Positions 7,137 through 13,774 of a stretch of DNA of 20,564 bases are shown here, one piece after another. A program made the position numbers and the translations under genes. Origin of the DNA: JBPOJN01 sp052033505 (lineage in GTDB: Bacteria; UBA10199; JACPAL01; GCA-016699445); assembly GCA_052033505.1 (NCBI GenBank), contig JBPOJN010000013.1, positions 1 through 20,564 of the forward strand, in the 5' to 3' direction. The stretch's first letter is position 1, and each line of letters begins with the position of its first letter. Below the pieces are notes generated by a model. The model saw only the letters and a program-made list of their open reading frames with translations, was not told the origin of the DNA and made no database searches.

Positions 7137-7624
7137 GAGGACCTTCGCGGGCGCGGGTTTTTCGCGGCGGCGATCGCGCCTCTCAACCCCAAGAGATAGC
7201 TGTCCTTGCCGAAGCCGAAGACTACGCCTGCGGCCACGGGCGAGACGTACGATTCTTTGCGGAAACTTTCGCGCGCGTGGATGTTCGACAGGTGGACTTC
7301 AATGACCGGAACGGTCACGGCGGCCACGGCATCCCGGATCGCGACGCTGGTGTGCGTGAACGCGGCGGGATTCATGACGATCGCGTCGTAAGCCCCTTCG
7401 GATTCCTGGATCTTGGAGACGATCTCGCCTTCGTGGTTGGATTGGAAGAAAGCCACGGAGACTTTTTCTTTTTTGGCCAGGAGTGAAACGTCCTTTTCGA
7501 TGTCTTTGAGCGTGGCCGCGCCGTAGACGGATTTTTCGCGCTTGCCTAAGAGGTTCAAGTTCGGGCCGTGGATCACCAAGATTTTCACGCGGGCGGGGCT
7601 TTTCGATTTCATCGTTTTCTTCAT
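7133..7624 (-). CDS. aroQ: 3-dehydroquinate dehydratase, type II
   Basis: A 163-residue type II dehydroquinase, which removes water from 3-dehydroquinate to give 3-dehydroshikimate (step 3 of the shikimate pathway) in the cytosol. Family motifs are all present: HGPNLNLLGKRE (19-30), the catalytic loop Tyr34 (KSVYG), QSNHEGE (61-67), NPAAFTHTS with Asn85 and the catalytic His91, and EVHLSNIHARESFR with Glu109, His111, Arg118 and Arg122. It is slightly longer than usual (about 145-150) because of a basic N-terminal extension (MKKTMKSKSPAR) and a basic C-terminus. The first ATG is preferred because it overlaps the stop of the upstream TPR gene as ATGA (7621-7624); an in-frame ATG four codons later is possible. 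Confidence 0.96.
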   Translation of the reverse strand: MKKTMKSKSPARVKILVIHGPNLNLLGKREKSVYGAATLKDIEKDVSLLAKKEKVSVAFFQSNHEGEIVSKIQESEGAYDAIVMNPAAFTHTSVAIRDAVAAVTVPVIEVHLSNIHARESFRKESYVSPVAAGVVFGFGKDSYLLGLRGAIAAAKNPRPRRSS

Positions 7625-8229
7625 AACGGAGCCGCCTTTTTTAAATCCTTCGCGTTCAAGGAATTTTGCAAGGTCAAAGCCCGTTCGTCCGCGGGATCGT
7701 GCGAGAGGATGCGATCCAAGATGCGCTTGGCCACGCGGACTTCGCCTTGGTCGGCGTAGATTTTCGCCATGGTCGGATTTTCCCAGAGGGTCAGCGGCGA
7801 TAAGGTTTTCTCTTCGCCTTCGTCCGATGTTTCTGGAGGTGTTTCCGAGCGGGGAGATTCTTTGGTTTCGGTCTTTTTAGCCACGGCATGCGAAATCCGG
7901 ATTTTTTCCGCCAAGGACCGCGCTTCTTGTTGGGCGGGATAGGAGGTCAAGACGTGATCGACCAGGTCGGAGGCCTGCTGGGTCTCCTGGAGGTCGAGCA
8001 GGATGCGCGCCAACATGAGGCGCCCGCTGACCGACGACGGTTGGGATTTGAGGCCCGCTTCGCAGATCGCGCGCGCTTCGCTTAAATAACCCTGCTCGCG
8101 GCAGATTTCGGCCAACGGGATGAAGACGATCGAAAGTTCGTTGTTCTGCCACGTGCGGTAGTAACGCACGAAATGCGGGTTTTCGAATAAAGCCGGCGGC
8201 AAGTTGTTCAAGTTTTCCGGAATCGTCAT
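7621..8229 (-). CDS. small TPR protein between aroB and aroQ
   Basis: A 202-residue cytosolic protein. Residues 35-105 form two tetratricopeptide-like repeats (IPLAEICREQGYLSEARAIC, then SGRLMLARILLDLQETQQAS). A charged, probably disordered linker (about 113-143, rich in Lys, Glu, Ser, Thr) leads to a third repeat (AKIYADQGEVRVAKRILDRI, about 155-180). Each structured half starts with a similar short motif, LFENPHFVRYY (14-24) and LWENPTMAKIY, which suggests an internal duplication. No catalytic motif is seen. It overlaps both aroB and aroQ by 4 bp (ATGA), so it is made together with the shikimate enzymes. Its partner is unknown. Confidence 0.82.
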   Translation of the reverse strand: MTIPENLNNLPPALFENPHFVRYYRTWQNNELSIVFIPLAEICREQGYLSEARAICEAGLKSQPSSVSGRLMLARILLDLQETQQASDLVDHVLTSYPAQQEARSLAEKIRISHAVAKKTETKESPRSETPPETSDEGEEKTLSPLTLWENPTMAKIYADQGEVRVAKRILDRILSHDPADERALTLQNSLNAKDLKKAAPL

Positions 8230-9308
8230 AGGAGGTCCCCGACGCCTTCTACCATTTCGACCGCCGACAGAGGCTGCGTCACGACGCGGCCGATGCCCAG
8301 CATCGCGACGAAATGAATTTTCCCTTCGCGTGATTTTTTGTCAACGCTTAAGGCCCGTGCCCATTGGGACTTCGAAAATTTAGGGAAGCGCGTGGGTAGG
8401 CCGGTTTGGGCTACGGCTTGGCGCACGTGGTCGACGGAAGTCGTATCGCAGTGGCCCAGGCGCCGCGAAAGCTCGGCCGCGAGGATCATGCCGATACCGA
8501 CCGCTTCCCCGTGCAGGAATTTTTTGTAACCCGTCAGACGCTCGAGCGCGTGCCCGAATGTGTGGCCGAAATTTAAGATCATGCGCAGCCCGGATTCTTT
8601 TTCGTCCTGAGAGACGACTTCGGCCTTGATCGCGGAGGAGCGCGAAACGATCTCGCGCAGCACGTCCGTATCGCGGCGCATGATCCTGGAAAAATCTTCC
8701 TGCACCAGCTCGAATAACCGAGGATCGCGGATGACGCCGTATTTCAGGACTTCGGCAAGCCCCCCGATGATTTCGCGCGGAGGTAGGGTCCTCAAAAAAG
8801 GCACATGGGAGAAGACCGCGAGGGGCTGTCCGAAGACGCCGACCAAGTTCTTGCCTTGCTCCAAGTCGATACCGAGTTTGCCGCCGATGCTGGAGTCGAC
8901 TTGGGCGACCAGCGTGGTTCCGATCTGCAGAAAAGGCAGCCCCCTCAAGTAGGTCGCCGCGACGAATCCACCCAAGTCGCCGATGACGCCGCCGCCTAGG
9001 AGTAGGATGGGCGTCGAGCGGTCGGCGGCCAAGCGCGCCAGGCCCGCGTAGGCTTTGGTGACGGTTTTCAAGTTTTTGAAGCGTTCGCCGTCGGGGATCG
9101 TTAACACGCGCGGGTTTTTGATTTTTAAAGACGACTTTACGGCCGGAAGACAGTGCTTAGCCACGCGCGGGCTGGTGATGATGATGGGGGCGCGGCCTTT
9201 CAAATAGTCCAGGGCCGGGACCAGCCAGGATTTTTCCTCGCCGCTCATGCCTCCGCTTACGAAGACGGGGTAAGTCCCGCCCGGTGCTTCTACGTTAATG
9301 GTTGTCAT
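8226..9308 (-). CDS. aroB: 3-dehydroquinate synthase
   Basis: Full-length 360-residue AroB, the NAD- and metal-dependent enzyme that cyclises DAHP to 3-dehydroquinate (shikimate pathway step 2). The NAD-binding glycine-rich segment is LLGGGVIGDLGGFVAATYLRG (103-123), followed by TTLVAQVDSSIGGK (131-144). Predicted metal ligands are Glu186 (GLAEVLKYG), His249 (NFGHTFGHALE) and His266 (LHGEAV). All active-site blocks are intact. The ATG overlaps the end of aroK by 14 bp, and its own stop overlaps the following TPR gene by 4 bp, so translation is coupled along the operon. Confidence 0.97.
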   Translation of the reverse strand: MTTINVEAPGGTYPVFVSGGMSGEEKSWLVPALDYLKGRAPIIITSPRVAKHCLPAVKSSLKIKNPRVLTIPDGERFKNLKTVTKAYAGLARLAADRSTPILLLGGGVIGDLGGFVAATYLRGLPFLQIGTTLVAQVDSSIGGKLGIDLEQGKNLVGVFGQPLAVFSHVPFLRTLPPREIIGGLAEVLKYGVIRDPRLFELVQEDFSRIMRRDTDVLREIVSRSSAIKAEVVSQDEKESGLRMILNFGHTFGHALERLTGYKKFLHGEAVGIGMILAAELSRRLGHCDTTSVDHVRQAVAQTGLPTRFPKFSKSQWARALSVDKKSREGKIHFVAMLGIGRVVTQPLSAVEMVEGVGDLL

Positions 9309-9816
9309 GGAGGATCTTGGAAATGCTTTCCACGATTTCCGGCACCGAATGCACCGTCGTATCGATGATACGGTTGGCCTGGGCGTAAAAAGGAGAACGG
9401 TGCGAAATCATTTCTTTGATGCGTTTCAAGCGGTCTTTGTCCTTCTCGTCGAGCAAGGGGCGCTGGTTCACGCTTGAAACCCTCTCCAAGATCATCTCGG
9501 GAGAGGCGGAAAGCGCGATGACGAAGCTTTTTTCCTTCATGAGCTTGCGGTTGTCGGCGTCGATGACGGCGCCCCCGCCGGTCGCGATGACGATCTGGTC
9601 CCGTTCGAGGGCCCGCTTCAGCATGCGTTTCTCATAAGTCCGGAATCCGGCTTCGCCTTCGGCTTCGAAAATCTGCGTGATCGATTTGCCGGTTTCGACC
9701 TCGACCATCTCGTCCGTATCTAAAAAATCATAATCGAGTTTTTCGGCCAAACCTTTGGCGACGGCGGTTTTTCCCGTTCCCATGAATCCCGTCAGAATGA
9801 TGCGCGAATGTTTCAT
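9295..9816 (-). CDS. aroK: shikimate kinase
   Basis: A 173-residue shikimate kinase, which phosphorylates shikimate with ATP (step 5 of the pathway). The Walker A loop is GFMGTGKT (10-17). The shikimate-binding residues are Asp33/Asp35 (FLDTDEM), Arg59 (GFRTYE) and the GGG of ATGGGAV (80-82). Arg119 (NQRPLL) belongs to the lid and Arg140 (HRSPFY) to the adenine site. Length and motif spacing are normal. It follows aroC after only 3 bp and overlaps aroB by 14 bp, the order aroC-aroK-aroB known from several proteobacteria. It could equally be named aroL; aroK is the default for a single copy. Confidence 0.96.
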   Translation of the reverse strand: MKHSRIILTGFMGTGKTAVAKGLAEKLDYDFLDTDEMVEVETGKSITQIFEAEGEAGFRTYEKRMLKRALERDQIVIATGGGAVIDADNRKLMKEKSFVIALSASPEMILERVSSVNQRPLLDEKDKDRLKRIKEMISHRSPFYAQANRIIDTTVHSVPEIVESISKILHDNH

Positions 9817-9819
9817 GTT

Positions 9820-10989
9820 CTAGTAGTTTTCGACCTGGCGGCGGTAGCCGTCGTAATTGCGGCGGATTTCTTTCAGCGAATCCCCGCCGAATTTTTCCAG
9901 GAATGCCTGAGCCAGCGTGAACGCCGCGCAATTCTCCGCGATGACCGCGGCCGCCGACACGGCCGTGATGTCCGTGCGTTCGATCGCGGCTTCGTAAGTG
10001 TCTTTCGTCAGCACGTGGACCGATTTGAGCGGCGTGTAGAGTGTGGAGAGCGGTTTCATGGCCGCGCGGATGACTAGGCGTTCGCCGTTTGTGATGCCGC
10101 CTTCGAGTCCGCCGGCGCGGTTGGTTTTCCGGTAAAAAGACTTTTTGGATTTTTCGTAGAAGATTTCGTCGTGAACCTCGGACCCAAAAAGCTCCGCGCT
10201 TTCGAAGCCGTTGCCGATCTCGACGCCTTTGATGGCCTGGATGCTCAAGATCGACTGCGCGAGAAGGCCGTCGAGTTTCCGGTCCCATTGGACGTGGCTA
10301 CCGAGTCCCGCGGGCAGTCCATCCACCAAGACTTCGATGACGCCGCCCAACGAGTCGCCTTTTTTCTTCGCCTCATCGATTTTCGCGATCATTTGCTGTT
10401 CCGCTTTCGCGTCGAGACAGCGGAGCGGCGTGTCTTCGGTCGCAGCCTCGATCTCGGAGACTGTCGCGGGCCGGTCCGGAGAGATGCCGATGCCGCCTAA
10501 GCGGATGACGTGTCCCACGAGGGTTATGCCGAATTCTTGCAATATCCCACGTGCGACCGCGCAGGCCGCGACGCGTGCGGTCGTCTCGCGCGCGCTGGAA
10601 CGTTCGAGGATGTTCCGCAGGTCATAATGGTCGTATTTGAGGCCGCCCGATAAATCGGTATGGCCGGGGCGCGGATGGTTCACGACTTTCGCGTTCGTCT
10701 CATCGGCGACCTGGGCGTCCATGATCTTCTGCCAGTTCGCCCAGTCGCGATTTTCAATCTTAAGCGCGATCGGCGACCCGAGCGACTCGCCCGCGCGCAC
10801 GCCGGAGAGGATCTCGACTTGGTCTTTTTCGATCTTCATGCGGCCGCCACGGCCGTAGCCTTTTTGGCGGCGCGCGAGTTGGTGATTGATGGCGTCCAGG
10901 GAAACGGGAATATGCGAGGGCATCCCGTCGATGATGACGGTCAAGGCCTTCCCATGGGATTCGCCGGCGGTTAAAAAACGTAAAGGCAC
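9820..10989 (-). CDS. aroC: chorismate synthase
   Basis: Full-length 389-residue chorismate synthase, which removes phosphate from EPSP to form chorismate using reduced FMN (last shikimate step). The three family signatures are present: GESHGKALTVIIDGMPS at 8-24, ERSSARETTARVA around 135, and RTDITAVSAAAVIAEN near 345. Also present are GGLEGGITNGE and the KPLSTLYTPL block. The start is GTG (10987-10989), chosen because it yields the canonical N-terminus (MPLRFLTAGESHG); no good Shine-Dalgarno sequence precedes it. It is the first gene of the aro operon, so the operon promoter must lie between 10990 and about 11090; TTTTCA, an 18-bp spacer and GACAAT on the minus strand is a weak candidate. 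Confidence 0.97.
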   Translation of the reverse strand: MPLRFLTAGESHGKALTVIIDGMPSHIPVSLDAINHQLARRQKGYGRGGRMKIEKDQVEILSGVRAGESLGSPIALKIENRDWANWQKIMDAQVADETNAKVVNHPRPGHTDLSGGLKYDHYDLRNILERSSARETTARVAACAVARGILQEFGITLVGHVIRLGGIGISPDRPATVSEIEAATEDTPLRCLDAKAEQQMIAKIDEAKKKGDSLGGVIEVLVDGLPAGLGSHVQWDRKLDGLLAQSILSIQAIKGVEIGNGFESAELFGSEVHDEIFYEKSKKSFYRKTNRAGGLEGGITNGERLVIRAAMKPLSTLYTPLKSVHVLTKDTYEAAIERTDITAVSAAAVIAENCAAFTLAQAFLEKFGGDSLKEIRRNYDGYRRQVENY

Positions 10990-11088
10990 GGTGCGTTACG
11001 TAGAGAGTATTGTCGTAAAAAACAACAGTAATTGAAAAGTGAGAAGGAAATTGGCAACTGTTTCCAAGAAAAGTACGAATGGACGTCT

Positions 11089-12255
11089 ATGGCTCTTTCT
11101 TCGATCACATCTTCTTTAAACGGTATCCGGCATGATTTGGCCGGGATCGTTTTATCCGATAAGGTCAAAGGTTCTCATCTCGCACGCGGAGCTGCTTTGA
11201 GGGAGAGGGCAGCTCATGCGGGAATGTGGTTGAGGCGTTTGGGAATAGATCCGAAATCGGTGACCGCCCAAAATTTTAATAAGCCGGAAACGCTTCCGTT
11301 GCCGACTCCGAATCCTGCGGCGGTAGACTCCAAAATGAACGTTCTGCACATGGGGTGGGGGATCAGTGCGTATTTCGAGGGAGCTTCTTTGTCGCCCCCC
11401 CCATCACATCCCCCTCAACGGTTACCCCTTTTTCTGCCCGGCAAGAGAGTCATTATCCCCGGACGTTTGGATCAAGGGATCCATATCCACATTAAAAACT
11501 TGGATATCCTGCAAGGCGTTCAAATTTATTTCAACGGCATCAATGTTTTTTCTGGAAAGTCGAACACTCCCTCGAAGGCGTTAAGCCGCTCACCTTTGAA
11601 TTATCATACTTTGGAAAGGGACGACGTTTATCTCGCCCAGAGTTGGAAGGCCGGAAAAGATGAGCACTACCGTCTGGTCCCTGTTTCCAACGGCCGTGGT
11701 ATTTTGGCCTTCGGAAGGCTCGTATTTTTCATGTCCAAACCCGAAGATTTGATTCAGACGCCCGAATACCGCCAAGTGATCGACGCCCTCATCGCGGATG
11801 TGAATCCCAACCTCTGGAGGGAAGCCCCGGACGTCAATAGATCTTTGCATACGTTTCCTTTGGGAGCGGCCGCGGCGCGTGAAATCGACGCAAAGCTTAC
11901 TCAGACCATCCAAAGCCCCGAGGGCCTGATTGAGCATTTCGGCAAAACCGATCCGCGTCAGAACATCACTGTGAGGGGCTATCCCGCGCTGCAAGTTTCT
12001 AAAGACCCAAGTTCCCAGGGACCGCTTTCCGATACAGGTTCCTATGAAATCTCTTTTTATGTCGTGGATCCGGATTTTCTAAAGCCTTGGCTTCCCGTAG
12101 CACCGCCAACTCTTTCGGGGGCCGCAGCCCCCGCGAAACCACAGGAGGCTCAACCTGACGCCATACCCGGCATGAAGAATTTAAATTTTAGTCCTTATGG
12201 AGACGTGGGCGATGAGGAAAAAGATCCCTGGGCTCATCATGATTTCGGAGATTAA
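11089..12255 (+). CDS. hypothetical protein, unrecognised
   Basis: A 388-residue protein from the ATG at 11089 that I cannot assign to a family. An in-frame TTG at 11032 would add 19 residues, but neither start has a clear ribosome-binding site. No signal peptide or membrane segment is seen. The N-terminal 60 residues are helical and basic (DKVKGSHLARGAALRERAAH). A Pro-rich stretch (SLSPPPSHPPQRLPLF) encoded partly by a run of eight C (11395-11402) precedes a beta-rich region (GKRVIIPGRLDQGIHIHIKN, LQGVQIYFNGINVFSG). The C-terminal 50 residues are Pro/Ala-rich and then acidic, ending DPWAHHDFGD. It is on the opposite strand to the genes on both sides, converging on the XRE gene with 2 bp between stops, and uses A/T-ending codons more than its neighbours, so recent acquisition is plausible. 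Confidence 0.72.
   Translation: MALSSITSSLNGIRHDLAGIVLSDKVKGSHLARGAALRERAAHAGMWLRRLGIDPKSVTAQNFNKPETLPLPTPNPAAVDSKMNVLHMGWGISAYFEGASLSPPPSHPPQRLPLFLPGKRVIIPGRLDQGIHIHIKNLDILQGVQIYFNGINVFSGKSNTPSKALSRSPLNYHTLERDDVYLAQSWKAGKDEHYRLVPVSNGRGILAFGRLVFFMSKPEDLIQTPEYRQVIDALIADVNPNLWREAPDVNRSLHTFPLGAAAAREIDAKLTQTIQSPEGLIEHFGKTDPRQNITVRGYPALQVSKDPSSQGPLSDTGSYEISFYVVDPDFLKPWLPVAPPTLSGAAAPAKPQEAQPDAIPGMKNLNFSPYGDVGDEEKDPWAHHDFGD
11395..11402 (+). repeat. run of eight C in a coding region
   Basis: A homopolymer of eight C inside the unrecognised gene, followed nearby by two further C-runs (ATCCCCC, TACCCC). A one-base slip would shift the frame of the downstream 285 codons. Runs of this length can be phase-variable in bacteria and are also common sequencing-error sites; here the frame is open as given. 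Confidence 0.6.
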
Positions 12256-12257
12256 GC

Positions 12258-12479
12258 CTAATCCGGAAACACCTTGTCTTTTTCCGACAGCTTAAATCCC
12301 ATCGCGAGCAGGATTTTGCGTTTCGTGTCCATGCGGGAGTCCTGGCCGGATTCGACGCGGTCGATGGTGAGAGGGGAGAGGCCGGCTTTTCGGGCCAGCT
12401 CCGCCTTACTCATCAGCCGCTCTTCACGCAGCTTCCGGAGGTTATTTTTTTTTGGCGCGGCAGATGTGGGAGGATTCAC
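12258..12479 (-). CDS. small XRE-family helix-turn-helix regulator
   Basis: A 73-residue protein consisting of one Cro/C1-type helix-turn-helix domain and little else. Residues 13-22 (NLRKLREERL) are helix 1, SKAELARKAG (24-33) helix 2, SPLTIDRVESG (35-45) the recognition helix, and KRKILLAMGF (53-62) the last helices. Proteins of this type and length are common in deltaproteobacteria. The start is GTG (12477-12479); AAGGAG lies only 2 bases upstream, closer than usual, so initiation may be weak or the transcript nearly leaderless. Codons 10-12 contain a run of nine A. It lies downstream of the prepilin peptidase on the same strand, separated by an AT-rich spacer, and converges with the unrecognised gene. 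Target unknown; autoregulation through the AT-rich palindromes is possible. Confidence 0.85.
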   Translation of the reverse strand: MNPPTSAAPKKNNLRKLREERLMSKAELARKAGLSPLTIDRVESGQDSRMDTKRKILLAMGFKLSEKDKVFPD

Positions 12480-12543
12480 TTCTCCTTAACTATCATAAAA
12501 TGAGCCTTCTTAGAACAGAAAAGTTGTTCAATGAATCCCAAAG

Positions 12544-12571
12544 ATTATAAATTATATATAATTTTATCTAA
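12544..12571 (-). promoter_or_regulatory. candidate promoter for the XRE regulator
   Basis: On the minus strand a perfect -10 TATAAT (12544-12549) lies 16 bp from TTAGAT (12566-12571), a poor -35. Transcription would start near 12537 and give a leader of about 58 bases. The region is so AT-rich that TATAAT-like strings occur by chance, so this is a weak call. A second -10-like TATGAT is nearer to the start codon. Confidence 0.3.
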
Positions 12572-12588
12572 TTTATTATAATTATAAT
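12549..12588. repeat. two AT-only palindromes between prepilin peptidase and XRE genes
   Basis: AAATTATATATAATTT (12549-12564) is a perfect 16-bp palindrome and ATTATAATTATAAT (12575-12588) a perfect 14-bp palindrome, within a block from 12541 to 12592 that is almost only A and T, in striking contrast to the GC-rich surroundings. They lie directly after the prepilin peptidase stop codon. Candidates are an operator for the small regulator, a promoter UP-like region, or a relic of insertion. Confidence 0.55.
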
Positions 12589-13401
12589 TTATCGCTGAAT
12601 CAGCATTCGTGAACTGAATTCTATATAAAAATCAATTATTTCGGGTCCGTAAAAAAGATAAACGAGGGCGGCCGCCGACAAAAAAGGCCCGTAAGGAATT
12701 TCGAGTTTCAGATTTTTTTTGCTGAATACCATTAATCCCAATCCGATCACGGATCCTAGAAAAGAGCTTAAGAGCAAGACGACGAAGACGCCCTTCCACC
12801 CGAAAAAAGCGCCCAACATCGCCGCGAGTTTGACGTCGCCGCCGCCGATGCCTTCTTGGTGGCGGAGTTTTTCATAAAGAACGCTGATCAAAAACAAAGT
12901 TCCGCCGCCGGCGAGTATTCCTTTAAACGAGAAAAGCGCGGATTCCCAAATCGGGCTGGGCGTGAGGACGACATTGGCGGCGATCCCGGAAACGATGCCG
13001 GTCAACGAAAGGCTGTCCGGGATAATCCGATGTCCCAAGTCGATGAACGTGATCGCGATCAAAGGCGCCGCGAGCAAGACGAAGAAAAAGAAATAGCCCC
13101 ACGTAAAACCGAATCTCAAAAAAACGCCGAGCGACAAAGCTCCGGTGATGACTTCCACCAACGAGTAACGCATCGAGATGGATTTTTTACAGGAACGGCA
13201 ACGTCCGCCCAGGAGCGCGTAGCTCACGACGGGGATATTGTCGTACCACTTGAGGAAGCGGCCGCACTGAGGGCAATGCGAGCGCGGCGTTACGACGGAT
13301 TGCCCCAACGGCAGTCTGTAGATGCAGACGTTCAAAAAACTCCCGACCACGAGACCGAATGCGAACGTCCATCCCGCGAAAAAAAGAAAAGAAGGATTCA
13401 T
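12589..13401 (-). CDS. pilD: type IV prepilin peptidase / N-methyltransferase
   Basis: A 270-residue A24-family inner-membrane aspartyl peptidase that cuts type IV pilin or type II secretion pseudopilin leaders and methylates the new N-terminus. The N-terminal domain has GLVVGSFLNVCIYRLP (16-31) and a zinc site Cys43/Cys46 (CPQC) and Cys68/Cys71 (CRSC), the mark of the bifunctional form. The catalytic aspartates are Asp121 (FIDLGHRIIPD) and Asp189 (GIGGGD). About seven or eight hydrophobic segments are visible. The frame is open a further 57 codons upstream, but that extension is Arg/Pro-rich, unlike the family, and overlaps the region in front of gatC, so ATG 13399-13401 is taken. It is divergent from gatC (81 bp). 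No other pilus gene is in the window. Confidence 0.94.
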   Translation of the reverse strand: MNPSFLFFAGWTFAFGLVVGSFLNVCIYRLPLGQSVVTPRSHCPQCGRFLKWYDNIPVVSYALLGGRCRSCKKSISMRYSLVEVITGALSLGVFLRFGFTWGYFFFFVLLAAPLIAITFIDLGHRIIPDSLSLTGIVSGIAANVVLTPSPIWESALFSFKGILAGGGTLFLISVLYEKLRHQEGIGGGDVKLAAMLGAFFGWKGVFVVLLLSSFLGSVIGLGLMVFSKKNLKLEIPYGPFLSAAALVYLFYGPEIIDFYIEFSSRMLIQR

Positions 13402-13482
13402 AGAGGACGACGTGTAACACAAAATCCGAAAATGAGGACCAAAATGCTTGATGGGATTTCGCCGCGTGTGTAGAGGAAACGG

Positions 13483-13770
13483 ATGGCCCTCTCGAAAGAC
13501 GAAGTCTTGAAGATCGCGCGGTTGGCGCGTTTGGAGTTGTCGGAGCGGGAAGTCGAACGTTACGGCTCTCAACTCTCGGCGATCTTAGAACACGTAGAAG
13601 CCTTGAAAAGCTTGGACGTCTCGAAGGTCGAACCCACGGCCCATGCCGTCGCGGTGCCGACGCCTTTCCGGGCGGATGAAGTTGTGGAGGCGGGAACGCT
13701 GGAAGCCTGCCTTAAAAACGCTCCTGCGCATGAAGGACCTTTCTTCAAAGTCCCCAAGGTGATCGGTTAA
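13483..13770 (+). CDS. gatC: Asp-tRNA(Asn)/Glu-tRNA(Gln) amidotransferase subunit C
   Basis: A 95-residue GatC of normal length. It wraps around GatA and GatB and stabilises the heterotrimer. The typical start SKDEVLKIARLARLELSE (4-21) is followed by the helical LSAILEHVEALKSLDVSKVEP block and the R-A-D-E-V motif (FRADEVVEAG). GAGGAA lies about 8 bases upstream of the ATG. It is the first gene of gatCAB, 4 bp ahead of gatA, and is divergent from the prepilin peptidase. No convincing promoter was found in the 81-bp gap. Confidence 0.95.
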   Translation: MALSKDEVLKIARLARLELSEREVERYGSQLSAILEHVEALKSLDVSKVEPTAHAVAVPTPFRADEVVEAGTLEACLKNAPAHEGPFFKVPKVIG

Positions 13771-13774
13771 CCCC

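Noticed and set aside
13402..13572. 57-codon N-terminal extension of the prepilin peptidase
   Set aside because: The frame is open, but the extension is Arg/Pro-rich without family character, overlaps the gatC start region on the other strand, and the family N-terminus begins at the ATG at 13399-13401.
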